Positions 1-13,100 of a DNA stretch of 64,000 nucleotides are shown piece by piece. Position 1 is the first letter of the stretch; each line of letters starts with the position of its first letter. The stretch lies in contig NW_022098037.1 in assembly GCF_002288925.2 (NCBI RefSeq), positions 4,860,376 through 4,924,375 of the forward strand, in the 5' to 3' direction. A program made the position numbers and the translations under genes. The notes below the pieces were generated by a model that ran no database searches, was not told the origin of the DNA, and saw nothing but the letters and a program-made list of their open reading frames with translations. The stretch is from Delphinapterus leucas. Lineage: Eukaryota > Chordata > Mammalia > Artiodactyla > Monodontidae.

Positions 1-854
1 ATAGGTAAATATGAGAGACAGTATAAATGTATTTTTATTTGTAATTCTTTTCACCTCATATATTATTTTAAAATAACAACTGCATAAAGCAGTAATTATA
101 AATGTGGGTTGATATGTTTATAACGTAAAAAGATGTAAATGAAAACTAGAGCTGTATGAAAATAACTCAAAAGGGGGTAGGAAATGAAGCTATATTGGAG
201 CAAAGTTTTTGACTACTATTGAGATTATGTTGGGATTCATTCAAGATAGATTGTTTTAAGTTAAAATATTAACTGTAATCATAGAACACCCACTAAGAAA
301 ATAACAACTATAACAAAATAATACAAGAAACTCCAAGAGAATTAAAATGGTAAACTAGAAAATATCTATTTAATACAAAGAAAGGCAGTAAATGAGGAAA
401 AAAGAAATTAAAAGTATATAATACATAGAAAACAAATAATAAAATGGAAGACGTAAGTCCTACTTTATCTGTAATTACATTAAGTGTAAGTGCATACAAC
501 ACTCCAAATAAAAGGCAGAGATTGGCAGGATAGTTTTGTTTTGTTTTTTTAATAATCCAATTACATAGCATCTACAAGAGACATACTTTATATTCAAGGG
601 CGCTAATAGATTTAACGTAAAAAGACAGAAAAAGATATACCATGTGAACAGTAACCCAAAGAAAGATGGAGTGGCTATACTAATATTGGACGAAAGAAAC
701 TTTAAGACAGAAATTGTTACTAGAGATTTAAAATAGAACATTTAATAAATTTATAAAGATAAAATGGTCAATCCATCAGGAGGACAGAACATATACAAAC
801 ACATATGCACCTAAGAGAGTCCCAAAACACATGAAACAAAAATTGAGAGAACTG

Positions 855-1070
855 GGGCCTCCCTGGTGGTGCAGTGGTTGAGAGTCCACCTGCTGATGCA
901 GGGGACACAGGTTAGTGCCCCGGTCTGGGAAGATCCCACATGCCACGGAGAGGCTGGGCCCATGAGCCATGGCCACTGAGCCTGCGCATCCGGAGCCTGT
1001 GTTCCGCAATGGGAGAGGCCACAACAGTGAAGAGGCCCGCGCACCGCAAAAACACAAAAACAAAACAAAC
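855..1070 (+). mobile_element. CHR-type tRNA-derived SINE
   Basis: It has the characteristic CHR head 'cctccctggtggtgcag', the tRNA-like A-box region, a decayed B box and an A/C-rich tail. It is flanked by an 11-bp exact target duplication, TGAGAGAACTG, at 844-854 and 1071-1081, so it inserted into the surrounding L1 by L1-mediated retroposition. The B box here reads 'ggttagtgcc' rather than GGTTCGTGCC. Confidence 0.95.
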
Positions 1071-2789
1071 TGAGAGAACTGAAGGGAAAAATAGACAATT
1101 CAACAATAGTTGGGGAATTCAATACTCCACTTTCAATAATGGACAGAACAATCAGGCAGATCAAGAAGCAAACAGAACACTTGAACAGCACCATAAACCA
1201 ACTACATCTAACAGACATCTATATATAGAGCATTCCACCAAATGCACATTCTTCTCAAGTGCACATGGAACATTTTCCAGGATAGACTGCATGTTAGACC
1301 ACAAAATAAGTACCAATAAATTTGAAAAGAATGAAATCATACAAAGTATATTCTCTGACCACAAAATAATAAAATTAGAAATCAATAAAAGAAGGAACTT
1401 GGGAAATTCACAAATACATGGAGATTAAAAAACACTGTCCTAAATAACCAGTGAGTCAAAGAATAAGTCACAAAGAAATTAGAAAATACTTTCAGGTGAA
1501 TGAAAAGAAAAACACAACATTCTAAAATTTATAGGATACAGATAAATAAGTGCTTAAAGGTAAGTCCACAGCTATAAAGCTATAATAAAAAAAAAGAGAA
1601 AGATCTCAAATCAATAACATACCCTTTAAAATTCAGAAACTAGAGGAAAAAAGGAAATCCAAATCAGAAGTAATGAGATAATAAAGATTAGATAGAATTA
1701 AAATAGAGAATGTAAAAACAATAGAAAAAAATCAATAAAACCAAAAGTTGGATCTTGAAAAAGATCAACAAAATTGACAAAAATTTAGCTAGCATGACCA
1801 AGATAAAAGGGAGAAGACTCAAATTACTAAGATTGGGAATAAAAGAGGGGTATCACTATCAAACTTACAGAAATAAAAAGGACTGTAAGAGAATACTACG
1901 AATAACTTTATGCCAACAAATCAGATAACCTAGATGAAATGCACAAATTCCTAGAAAGATACTAAATACTAAAACTGACTAAAGAAGAAATAGAAGTTCT
2001 GAGCAAATCTATAACAAGTAAAGAGATATAGTAACTTTCAAACTTCCCATAAATATAAGGCCAGACCCAGATGGCTTTAATGGTGAATTCAACCAAACAT
2101 TTCAGAAAACAATATCAATCCTTCACAAACTCTTTTAAAATATATATAAGAAGCAATCAACAAAATGAAAAGATAGCCTATGGAACAGGAGAAAATATCT
2201 GCAAACCTAAGAAGTTAATATCCAAAATATACAATACAAGGAACTCATACAACTCAGTAGCAAAAAAACCCCAAGTAACCCAATTAAGAAATAGGTCAAG
2301 GATCTGAATAAACATTTTTCCAAAAAATATATACAAATGGCTAACAGATACATAAAAAAGTACTCAACATCACTAATCATCAGGGAAATGCATGTCAAAA
2401 CCACAATGAGGTATCATCTCACACATGTTAGAATGGCTGTTACCAAAAAGACAAGGACAAGTGCTGGTGAGGATGTAGAGAAAAGGCAACCTGTGTGCAC
2501 TATTGGTGGGAATGTAAGTTGGTGCAGCCACTATGGAAAACAATATGGAGGTTCCTCAAAAAATTAAAAATAGAACCACCATATGATCCAGCAATCCCAC
2601 TTCTGGGTATTTATCCAAAGAAAACAAAATCACTGTCTTCAAAAGATATCTGCACCTCCACGTTTACTGTAGCATCATTTAAAATAGACAAGACATGCAA
2701 GCGAACAACCTAAGTATTTGTCAAGGGATAAATGGATAAAGAAAATGTTATATATATATAGTCATGTATGGTTAACACACACACATATA

Positions 2790-3114
2790 TGGTTAAAAGA
2801 TAAACTGAGGCATATTAAAAATCTAAGAGTTTATTTGAGCAAAAATCAAGTTAATCAGGTAGCACCAAACTGGAAGTATTTAGAAGGGCTACACCCCACT
2901 GACAAGAACTTGAGGGAAGACGTTTCTAGAGAAAAGGCAGAAGCAAAGTAAGGAAATTATTGATTGGCTATATATTGAAGCCAGTTAGTTGTTTGTGATT
3001 GATTGTTCTTAGGTTCCAATTTTATAGGCTTAGATTCTGTTTGCTTATTTAGGCTGCTACAGCATTAGAGTAACCTCAGTCTAATGGCCTCCTTGTTTAC
3101 TTAATTTAAATACA
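2790..3114 (-). mobile_element. Solo LTR of an endogenous retrovirus inside L1
   Basis: A 325-bp block breaks the L1 3' region. On the plus strand it starts TGGTTAAAAG and ends AAATACA, so the TG...CA ends are present. It is flanked by TATA at 2786-2789 and 3115-3118, the 4-bp duplication size usual for class I elements. On the minus strand the end carries an AATAAA signal followed by 'atatgcctcagtttatct', typical of ERV1 LTR 3' ends. The flank is itself AT-rich, so the 4-bp match is suggestive only. The family is not certain. Confidence 0.72.
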
Positions 3115-3330
3115 TATATGAATATTATTCAGCCATAAAAAAGAAGGAAATCCTGCCATTTGCAACAGCATGGATGAACCTTGAGGGCATTATGCTAAGC
3201 AAAATAAATTAGATACAGAGAGACAAATACTGTTTGATCTCACTTATACGTGGAATCTTAAAAAAATTATATGTAGAATCTTAAAAAAAAAACCTCATAG
3301 AAACAGATAGAAGATTGGTGCAACTGGGTT

Positions 3331-4989
3331 ATTAGAGGAATATAATGTATTACATAAATCTGACATGATCAAAATGTGCTTTTCTCTCCCACACCATGAA
3401 AGAAAGACTATTGGAGTGAAGTTTAGACCCTAAGAATTATGACTTTATTCATATTACCAAATAGTATCTCCCTATAAAATCATATAACTTATTAGAGAAT
3501 AGTTTCAGAACTCTCACATGGCTTTGTGAAAGAATTTACTTTTATCTCAGAGTAATTAGAATCTCAGTGTTCTGATTGTCTCTGGAACACTGATCTGAAT
3601 CTCACTCACACATGCAACAGAATCACCAGAATCATATTATCCTAAAATGTACATTTTTCTTTCTGAAGGTAGATTTCAGTCAGAAATCTAAAAATTTTTA
3701 AATCTAAAAATCTAAACATCAGAAAAATAAAAAGCATCGGCTACTTCTGTTTAAGAGTCTATAACAAACATTTTTTTCAACAACTTACAAGTCTTTTATC
3801 CAAGATTTATGGGCACAGAGACATTTATTTTCAAAGCTACTCATAGACAATTCAGTTCTATAAATGATTACTGACCTCAGCTTTGGTTTTCAGAAAAAAA
3901 TGATACTTAAAAATTCAGTTAAGAACCTGTGTGAAATAACTTCTTAGGCAGAGCTGGTATACTACAGAACGGATTCCTTCAAAAATTTATATTATGTGCC
4001 TGAAAGATGAATATTAAAAATTAAAAGGGTAAAACTATCAAAAACTAAAAGAACATAGGAGTAGGATATCAACTTACATTGCAATAGTCACAAAGTTAAA
4101 TACTGTCACTCGTAACAGAGAACCAAACATTGCCAAATTCCCCTACCTAAACAGCACAGTCTTCAATAATTTTCTGATAGATAAGAATTTCAAAAGCAAT
4201 AATGCCAACGTCTCAAGAAAAAGCATGGCACTAATAACATAAATTCATCAGTAAACTGTATATCCAAGAGCAGTTATAATACATAGGCCTCAGTCCCAAG
4301 AAAACTGCAAAAGATGGAGTTAATCAAAAGTATTATATAAAGTAATTATTCTGTGCATTTATGTAGATGTGTGTGTATGTGAGTAATCAAAAATGGCTAA
4401 TGGTGAGTGCAGTGGACATAGCAGTCAGGTCAAAAAAACATCTCTAGGCATAAATGGCATATGCCATCTAAAGGTATATGCTAACTTCCTGGTAAAAAAA
4501 AAAAAGACCAATATGGAATACTCAGACTAATAAGAGATACTAAAATTAAATTATCTGTCTAGTAAGCACATGAGGAGCCTGTGGCATTAGCAAGACCAAG
4601 ATCAAATGACATAAAAAGAAAAGTATAACCTGAACTCCGCTGGGGATCAAGATTTGGTAGTTCAATTTAAAGATGTTGCCACTATGTTTAAGGATAAAAA
4701 GAACGACTATGATATTCAAAGTGTTATGAGAAAAGAGGAAAAAAAGCAACTTTTTCCCCCAAACTACTTTGTGTTTGGATTGTGCCACCTACTGCATGCT
4801 AATATCTGAATAAGTGTGGGTAATATGTGAATGACCATATAGTTTGTTACCATGGGCAAATACTGAAATCAGTAAATATGTCAGTTGTCAGTTATTTCAA
4901 TTCTCCTTCCTCAGTTCTGATATCAGTAACAACCAATCTAATAGGTTTTTTTATTCCAATCTGCCTTAGATTTTCAGATCTATTTTCTG
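3331..4989. other. No recognised feature
   Basis: AT-rich sequence with no frame that looks conserved. A possible MER5-like fragment lies near 3540-3640 but is too weak to call. Short internal repeats of 'aatctaaaaat' occur at 3684-3715. Confidence 0.5.
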
Positions 4990-5200
4990 GTGCAAGTTTT
5001 GAAGTCCAACAGCTCTGGATCCAAATTCTGGTTTCTGTACTTTATTTTGTATGGCAAGTCACTAAAGCCCTGCAGCTTCTTTTCTTTATTTATTAAATGG
5101 GTATGATAATATCTTTGTCAAAAGGTTGTTTTGAGAATGAAATAAAATATCCTGTGTAAAAGAACTAGCATCATTCCTGGAACACAATATGAACTTCCTT
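4990..5200 (+). mobile_element. MIR SINE
   Basis: The order of landmarks matches MIR: a 'caagtcactaaagc' core, then 'attaaatgggtatgataat', then 'ggttgttttgagaatgaaataaaat' and a decayed 3' end. It is very diverged, as expected for a repeat older than the placental radiation. Confidence 0.8.
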
Positions 5201-5392
5201 TTAGGAAAGCTTCATTACACTGCCTATGAGTTGCACTAAGCATTTCATGACAAGAGACTCTGGAATATAAGGAGTCTACAAACAGGTGATCAGTCAGTTG
5301 TGATGGGAGACCAAGAGACAAAAGCAATTGTTCCAAGCCCTAGCTGTGTGTCTGGAATATCACTGAAGCTTTTAAAAAGCACAGAGGTCTGA

Positions 5393-6200
5393 CCTAAATA
5401 GACATTTTTTTCAAAGAAGACATACTGATGGCCAATACGCACATGAAAGGATGTTCAACATCGCTAATTATTAGAGAAATACAAATCAAAACCATGATGA
5501 AGTATCATCTCACACACAGAATGGATATCATCAAAAAGGCTACAAATAATAAATGCTGGAGAGGGTGTAGAGAAAAGGGAACTCTCTTACATTGTTAATG
5601 GGAGTGTAAATTGATGCAGCCACTATGGAAAACAGTACGGAAGTTCCTTAAAAAACTAAAAATAGAGCTACCATATGATCCAGCAATCCCACTCCTGGGA
5701 ATATATCCGGAAGAGACGAAAACTCTAAATAGAAAAGATACATGTACCCCAATGTTCATAGCAGCACTATTTACAATAGCCAAGACATAGAAACAACCCA
5801 TGTTTCCATTAACATATGACTGACTTAAGAAGATGTGGTATATAAATATATATATATATACACACACAATGAAATATTACTCAGCTATAAAAAATGAAAT
5901 ATTGCCATTTGCAACAACAATATTTAGTGAAATCAGACAAAGACAAATATTACTTGACATTACTTATATGTAGAATCTAAAAAATAATACACATGAATCT
6001 ATATACAAAACAGAAGTAGACTCACAGACACAGAAAATAAATTTAGGTTATCAAAGGGGAAAGCAAGTGGGGGAGGGATAAATTAGGAATACGGGATTAG
6101 CAGATACAAACTACTATATATAAAAATAGATAAACAACAGGAATTTACTATATAGCACAGGGAACTTATTCAATATCTTGTAATAATGGAAAATAACCTG

Positions 6201-6236
<36 letters not shown>

Positions 6237-6305
6237 CTGAATCATTTTGCTGTATACCTGAAACTAACATAGTATTGTAAATCAACTATACTTCAAAACA
6301 AACAA
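5393..6305 (+). mobile_element. 5'-truncated L1 with target duplications
   Basis: It begins in the ORF2 C-terminal region and continues through the 3' UTR. The zinc-knuckle-like cysteine/histidine motif at 5551-5610 (C-x3-C-x7-H) is followed by a premature stop before the last cysteine. The element is flanked by a 19-bp duplication, AAAAAGCAYAGAGGTCTGA, at 5374-5392 and 6306-6324 with one mismatch. The tail is C/A-rich. It inserted into an older MER5-like element. Confidence 0.95.
6203..6234. repeat. (TA)n microsatellite in L1 3' UTR
   Basis: An uninterrupted TA dinucleotide run of about 16 units lies within the 3' part of the truncated L1. It is likely to be length-polymorphic. Confidence 0.95.
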
Positions 6306-6465
6306 AAAAAGCATAGAGGTCTGAGCCCCACCCATGCCCTACCCCCACTGAAATTTTACTTCAGCAGCTCTGGGGTGAGGTAGAACCTGAGCATCTGTAT
6401 TTTTGGAAAGCTCCACATCTGATTTTGATGCACCATGGGCCCCTGCTGGTAACCTTTCTACTGCA

Positions 6466-7249
6466 CAGCCTCTTGTAGTTTTCAAAAATACTCTTTCAAA
6501 AGTCCTTCCTCAGGCTGAAAAAGCCTGCTATTTTAACTCTTCCTCTGCAAAACACTTTCTGGTTATTTGATTATTCTTGTAGCTCCCCTTGAGCCTTAGC
6601 TAAATTATCTGTCTCTTTGGTTATGTGACTCCATTTATCATCGGGTGAACTTACTGGAAGTGAGAGAGAAGGTTACTGTAATTCACAGAACTACTGATGT
6701 ACTCCTAAAATACTGTTAATTGCCAGGACATTTTAATTATTTGATCCTTTCTTCCTGAAAGGACAAAAACAGGCCACTCTAGGCACCACTGGCTAGTCCT
6801 ATTTCTAGGTCTGAAAAAGCAAGTGGACTTTTTTTTTTTTCTTTCTCCCAGGTTAAAGTGTTATAACACATACCTAATTTCTGATGGCTTATTAGCAAAT
6901 GTATTCAACATTCAACCAACATTTATCGATTACTTTATTTCACAAGGGACTAAAGCAAGCCCAGAATTCTTCCTTTCTTTTACTTCTTGAATTTTTTCCT
7001 TAAGGACATAAACAACCCCAAAAGGGAAACAAAATACAAAAAAAAGTCCCTTGGATTATTCAAATAACCATTTCATGCCTTTCTCTCACCATGCTCCTTG
7101 GTGGGCACTTTATGAGGTTGGATGAGTTTTAGTTTGTTTACGTGATTGTACTATTTGGGGGCAAAGGGATAAGTGGGCTGTTGAAGGTTGTTTGCTGTTT
7201 GATGTCAGAACTAAACCTAAGGCAGCTATTCTTGCATCTGAGTTTGTCC
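6466..7249. other. No recognised feature
   Basis: Mixed unique-looking sequence without coding character. A T-run lies at 6829-6840. I see no repeat I can name. Confidence 0.5.
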
Positions 7250-7420
7250 TTTTTGCCTTTTAGCTTTTTGACTTTAAGCAAGTCACCCAACCACTAAACA
7301 TTATTTTCTAAATCACTAAACTTTGTATAATAACACATACATCAAAGGACTCTTGTGAAGATTATATGAGTTAACACATGAAAAATGCCTGGTACTATTC
7401 ATTCATTCTGTTTTTTATTT
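7250..7420 (+). mobile_element. MIR SINE
   Basis: Landmarks in order are 'gactttaagcaagtcac', 'actcttgtgaagattatatga' and 'aaaatgcctggtact'. These match the MIR core and 3' half in the sense orientation. Confidence 0.82.
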
Positions 7421-8439
7421 TCTTTTGATATAAAATACAAGGTCTTACCTTAAAAAGTTTATCTTTCTGCCCAGGAGAAACGACCACTATTCTATAAATG
7501 AACAACAATAGCAACAAAAGCCCAGGAAGAACATGGAAACTTCAATGAACACTCAGAGGTGCTGTGTATGATTGTGAGGTGCCAGGCCCAGGAGGCAATG
7601 GGGGCTGAAATTCTAGCCCGAACACTACAACCAAGCAATAGTTCTCTCTGGGGTCTGAATCAATCACGTGGGGTGCTCTTTTCCTGTTCAGAGGTTCTAT
7701 ATGGGGTAGTGGATGACCCTGAAAGAGTATCCCTAGGAGATAGAAGATGAGCTACTCTACTGACTGGCAAAGAGCCTTTCATGTTCAACATACTAACACT
7801 TCAGTCTTAAATGTTTAGTGAATTGAACTGAGTGTTACTGAGTAAATGAATTATCTCCAAGTACTATATACATAAAAAATCTATTAGAAATATACTGTTC
7901 ATATATTCCAAAATATCAAGTACTTTTTTCTTTTTCACTTAATATTTATATATCTCAGAATTACATTCCAGAGAAGCAGTCTTTAAAGGTAGAAGGTAAA
8001 GAGGTTATGCTACATTTATTATAGTGGATACCTTCATGTAAAACAAATAAGGAATTGCAAATTGCAAAAATGTTTGTAGGAGAGTTGGTTTTGCTTTTGA
8101 GCTATGTTTTTATGCCCTTCTCTGATGTTTTCTTATGCTGCAAATAACTTTAATATATATATAGCTAAATGAGAGGAATTATAAACCTAAAACAACAAAA
8201 TTTCCCTTATATAATCAACTAAAAATATCAGACTGTGCTGCCCATTTCAGAACAATACTGAATTGTTTGTTGTTTAGCTAAAAAATTGGTCTAGCATTCC
8301 CTAGTTTTTGTCTTGTCTTCTTAAAGATAAGCGTGAAATAATACAACAGCATATCATCAGAATTTGTTCCACTGACTTTAGCTAAATAACCTCTAGAAGT
8401 TTTGCTGTCACTCTCTAGCTGAAGAAGGCAATACCTCCT
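7421..8439. other. No recognised feature
   Basis: AT-rich sequence. The longest open frame here (7559-7750) has no familiar domain and no coding signature, and I consider it chance. Confidence 0.5.
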
Positions 8440-8560
8440 TGGCATGAAACGTCAAATCCAAATTCCTCTGCCTGGTCTTGGAAGGTTCTCCACCAATGAC
8501 CCTTTCCCTCACATCACTTTTTAAACATTTTGCTTTCTAATTCCCAACAGTTTACAAATT
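8440..8560 (+). mobile_element. L2 LINE 3' fragment
   Basis: The run 'aaatccaaattcctctgcc' followed by 'ggttctccaccaatgacc' matches the conserved pre-3'-end portion of L2 in sense orientation. It is short and diverged. Confidence 0.6.
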
Positions 8561-8909
8561 ACGTGCTCAAAAAGTATCTGTAGAAAAAAAAGAGAGAGAG
8601 AGGGACAGAACCATGAATGTGGTTTTTAAGGGGCAAAAAGGACCCATTCCACAAAATATCTTTCCCATCTCTGACAAGTGTATTAAATCTTATCATTAAT
8701 AATGTATTCTTTCAGATCTTAACTTCTTTAAAAACATAAATCTTCTTAGAGGGTCAATATTAGTAAGGCACTTTACTCATCAGCACTGTCAAATGGAGAA
8801 ATTCTGGAGTGAGAACAAGAGAGGGTAGTAGATATGTGAAAAGTAAAAGTAATACAGAAAAGGAATATTCTGAGAAAGATAGTGTTCTCTGCCTTTGTCC
8901 TTGCTAAAC

Positions 8910-9250
8910 ATATGCATTCCTTTGGTCAGCCATTCAACGATTATTAGCTCCCATACATACTAGGGATATGATTATTATTTTAGAAGTTTAAAAACTATTC
9001 ATTCTACAAATACTGGGTTCCTACTATATGCCAAGTACCTAAGTATAGGGAACAAAATTGTCTAGCTAGGACTTTAAACACTAAATAAATCATTCCAACT
9101 GTGATAAGTACAATAGTGGAGAACTGCCATGGGAACATATAATGGAGAAATATAATAGTGGGAAAGTGGACGTGAGGGCAGAGCTTAGAGAAGATCAGTA
9201 ATAGGCAGTGATTTACCTGTCTTTTTACCAGACATCGTTCATAATTATGT
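8910..9250 (-). mobile_element. L2 LINE fragment
   Basis: The segment 'cattctacaaatactgggtt' then 'ctactatatgccaagtacc' is the reverse complement of the L2 3' end (the 'tgcctggcacatagtaggtg' block). Further L2-like sequence continues to the right. Boundaries are approximate. Confidence 0.65.
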
Positions 9251-10149
9251 CACATCTAGCAATTAGAATCCTTCAGTCCTTGCTTAAAATGCCCCCCAGC
9301 CCCAACTAACTATTTCGTTCTCTCCTTTTGCCCCATTACTACCTTAGTTTTCAGTTCACACAATAGGTTATAAGATGCCTATATCCAAACTGAGTGATAT
9401 AACATATAAAGTAAAAAATAAATTTAAAATATATAAAAATCCAGATTTACTAGCGATATTAGAAGAAAATTTATACTAGAAAAATCTTTCAAATAAAAGG
9501 ATACCATCACATAGTTAAATATGACTCAAGAAAAACTACATGTAAATTTTCAACAACATTAGTGCAACAATGACTATGTTAAATACTTATTGTAGAACTA
9601 CTACTAGGACATGAAATAGAGCTAATTAAAGGTCGGTTTATAAAATATTCTGAAAACATAATTCAGAGTTGTGTTCAGTCTTCCAAACTAGACTATTTTC
9701 TTCAGGAATCTGAAACCTCTATATCATCTATATAACTAATATAAAAATATTATGGGTGACAAAAAGCCTTTACCATTGTTATCCTTGTTATATTCATAGT
9801 TATAAGAACAGGAAGGCTTATACTAACTTCTTAGACAAAATAATTTGACTTTAACAAATGATAGCCATAAGGCAGAATCAACCACATCCAATTTTAATTC
9901 TACCTGTTCCAAAAAGAAGAATTGTCTTCAAACTGGAAATAGAATATCACTTAATATAAAGAAGAACTGAAACTCAAGATAGGTCATACTAGTTAGAGAC
10001 CATCAATCCAGATGAATGAAGTCCAAGTCTCCGGCCCACGTATACTATACCTCAGAACTCTAAAAGAACTTACACATATTGGTTGTGAATATCTTCTGTA
10101 ATTCTTCAGAAATCACAGTGAGTGTGATGGATGACAGAAGACTAAAGAA
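9251..10149. other. No recognised feature
   Basis: AT-rich unique-looking sequence with no plausible gene and no repeat I can name. Confidence 0.5.
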
Positions 10150-10157
10150 GGGCAAAA

Positions 10158-13100
10158 TTTTTTTTTTATTTCAATTTTATTATTTTTTTATAGAGCAAGT
10201 TCTTATTAGTTACCTATTTTATACATTTTAGTGTATATATGTCAATCCCAATCTCCCAATTCATACCACCACCACCACCACCACCCACTTTCCCCCATTG
10301 GTGTCCATACGTTTGTTCTCTACATCTGTGTCTCTATTTCTACCTTGCAAACCGGTTCATCTGTACCATTTTTCTAGATTCCACATATGTGTTAATATAC
10401 AATATATTTTTTTCTCTTTCTGACTTACTTCACTCTGTATGACAGTCTCTAAGTCTATCCATGTCTCTACAAATGACCCAATTTTGTTCCTTTTTATGGC
10501 TGAGTAATATTCCATTGTATATATGTACCACATCTTCTTTATCCATTCATCTGTCGATGGGCATTTAGGTTGCTTCCATGACCTGGCTATTGTAAATAGT
10601 GCTGCAAATGAACATTGAGGTGCATGTGTCTTTTTGAATTACAGTTTTCTCTGAGTATATGCCCAGTAGTGGGATTGCTGGGTCATATGGTAATTCTATT
10701 TTTAGGTTTTTAAGGAACCTCCATAGTGTTCTCCATAGTGGTTGGGCCAATTTATATTCCCACCAACAGTGCAAGAGGGTTCCCTTTTTGCCACACTCCC
10801 TTCAGCATTTCTTGTTTGTAGATTTTCTGATGATGCCCATTCTACTGGTGTGAGATACCTCATTGTAGTTTTGATTTGCATTTCTCTAATAATTAGTGAT
10901 GTTGAGCAACTTTTCATGTGCTTCTTGGCCATCTGTGTGTCGTCATTGGAGAAATGTCTATTTAGGTCTTCTGACCATTTTTTGATTGGGTTGTTTTTTT
11001 AATATTGAGCTGCATGAGCTGTTTATATATTTTGGACATTAATCCTTTGTCTGCTGATTCGTTTGCAAATATTTTCTCCCATTCTGAGGGTTTGTCTTTT
11101 CATCTTGTTTATAGTTCCCTTTGCTGTGCAAAAGTTTTTAAGTTTCATTAGGTGCCATTTGTTTATTTTTGTTTTTATTTCCATTACTCTAGGAGGTGGG
11201 TCAAAAAAGATCTTGCTGTGATTTATGTCAGAGTGTTCTTCCTATGTTTTCCTCTAAGTGTTTTACAGTGTCTGGTCTTATATTTAGCTCTTTAATACAT
11301 TTTGAGTTTATTTTTGTGTATGCTGTTAGGGAGGGTTCTAATTTCATTCTTTTACATATAGCTGTCCAGTTTTCCCAGCACCACTTATTGAAGAGCCTGT
11401 CTTTCCTCCATTGTATATCCTTGCCTCCTTTCTCATAGATTAGTTGACCATAGGTGCATGGGTTTATCTCTGGGCTTTCTATCCTGTTCCACTGATTTAT
11501 ATTTCTGCTTTTGTGCCAGTACCACATTGCCTTGATTACTGTAGATTTGTAGTATAGTCTAAAGTCAGGGAGCCTGATTCCTCCAGCTCCGTTTTTTCCC
11601 CTCAAGATTGCTTTGGCTCTTTGGGGTCTTTTGTGTCTCCATACAAATTTTAAGAATTTTTGTTCTAGTTCTGTAAAAAATGTCACTGGTAATTTGATAG
11701 GGCTTGCACTGAATCTGTAGATTGCTTTGGGTAGTACACTCATTTTCACAATACTGATGCTTCCAATCCAAGAACATGGTATATTTCTCCATCTGTTTGT
11801 GTCATCTTTGATTTCTTTCATTAGTGTCTTATAGTTTTCTGAGTACAGGTTTTTACCTCCTTAGGTAGGTTTATTCCTAGGTACTTTATTATGGTGAATG
11901 GATTGTTTCCTTAATTTCTCTTTCTGACCTTTCATTGTTAGTGTATAGGAATGCAAGAGATTTCTGTGCATTAATTTTGTATTCTGCAAGTTTACCAAAT
12001 TCACTGATTAGCTCTAGTAGTTTTCTGGTGGCATCTTTAGGATTCTCTATGTATAGTATCATGTCATCTATAAACAGTGACAGTTTTACTTCTTTTCCAA
12101 TTTGTATTCCTTTTATTTCTTTTCCTTCTCTGACTGCCATGGCTAGGACTTCCACAACTGTGTTGAATAATAGTGGTGAGAGTGGACATTCTTGTCTTGT
12201 TCCTGATCTTAGATGAAATGCTTTCAGTTTTTCACCATTGAGAATGAATTTGGTGTGGGTTTGTCATCTATGGCCTTTAGTATGATGAGGTAGGTTCCCT
12301 CCATGCCCACTTTTTTGAGAGTTTTTATCATAAATCGGTGTTGAATTTTGTCAAAAGCTTTTTCTGCATCTATTGAGATGATCATATGGTTTTTCTTCTT
12401 CAATTTGTTAATATGGTGTATCACATTGATTGATTTGTGTATGTTGAAGAATCCTTGCATCCCTGGGATAAATTCCACTTGATCACAGTGTATGATCTTT
12501 TTAATGTGTTGTTGGATTCTGTTTGCTAGTATTTTGTTGAGGATTTTTGCATCTATATTCATCAGTGATACTGGTCTGTAATTTTCTTTTTTTGTAGTAT
12601 CTTTGTCTGGTTTTGGTATCAGGGTGATGTGGCCTCATACAATGAGTGTGGGAGTGTTCCTTCCTCTGCAATTGATTTGAAGAGTTTGAGAAGGATGGGT
12701 GTTAGCTCTTCTCTATATGTTTGATAGAATTCACCTCTGAAGCCATCTGGTCCTGGACTTTTGTTTGTTGGAAGATTTTTAATCACAGTTTCAATTTCAT
12801 TAATTGTGCTTGGTCTGTTCATATTTTCTATTTCTTACTGATTCAGTCTTGGAAGGTTATACCTTTCTAAGAATTTGTCCATTTCTTCCAGGTTGTCCAT
12901 TTTATTGGCATGAAGTTGCTTGCAGTAGTCTCTTATGATGCTTAGTATTTCTGCAGTGTTCACTGTAACTTCTCCTTTTTCATTTCTAATTTTATTGATA
13001 TGAGTCCTCCCCCTCTTTTTCTTGATGACATTGGCTAAAGGTTTATCAATTTTGTTTATCTTCTCAAAGAACCAGCTTTAATTTAACTGATCTTTGCTAT

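Larger units (their letters stand above)
60..3330 (+). mobile_element. Old L1 LINE, interrupted by a SINE and an LTR
   Basis: This is a decayed sense-strand L1. Near 220-330 it matches the region just before ORF2. Endonuclease-like sequence follows (about 420-1430), then reverse-transcriptase remnants, and near 2340-2690 the ORF2 C-terminal region with the familiar '[13 protein letters not shown]' peptide. The 3' end resumes at 3119 with the 'attcagccataaaa' segment and ends in degenerate A-rich sequence. Many stops and frameshifts leave no long frame, so it is not functional. Two later insertions split it: a CHR SINE at 855-1070 and an LTR at 2790-3114. The left limit may lie outside the window. 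It looks like an L1M-type element, but the subfamily is inferred. Confidence 0.88.
5335..6465. mobile_element. MER5-like hAT-Charlie element split by L1
   Basis: The short left piece (5335-5392) and the right piece (6306-6465) join to form one MER5-like sequence. The right piece has the landmarks 'gagccccacccatgcc', 'gagcatctgtatttt' and 'gattttgatgcacca', resembling the MER5 body. The intervening L1 (5393-6305) with its own target duplication accounts for the gap. The orientation is not assigned. Confidence 0.65.

Noticed and set aside
10239..10442. Proline-rich open frame
   Set aside because: It comes from the CCA-rich run in the antisense L1 3' UTR.
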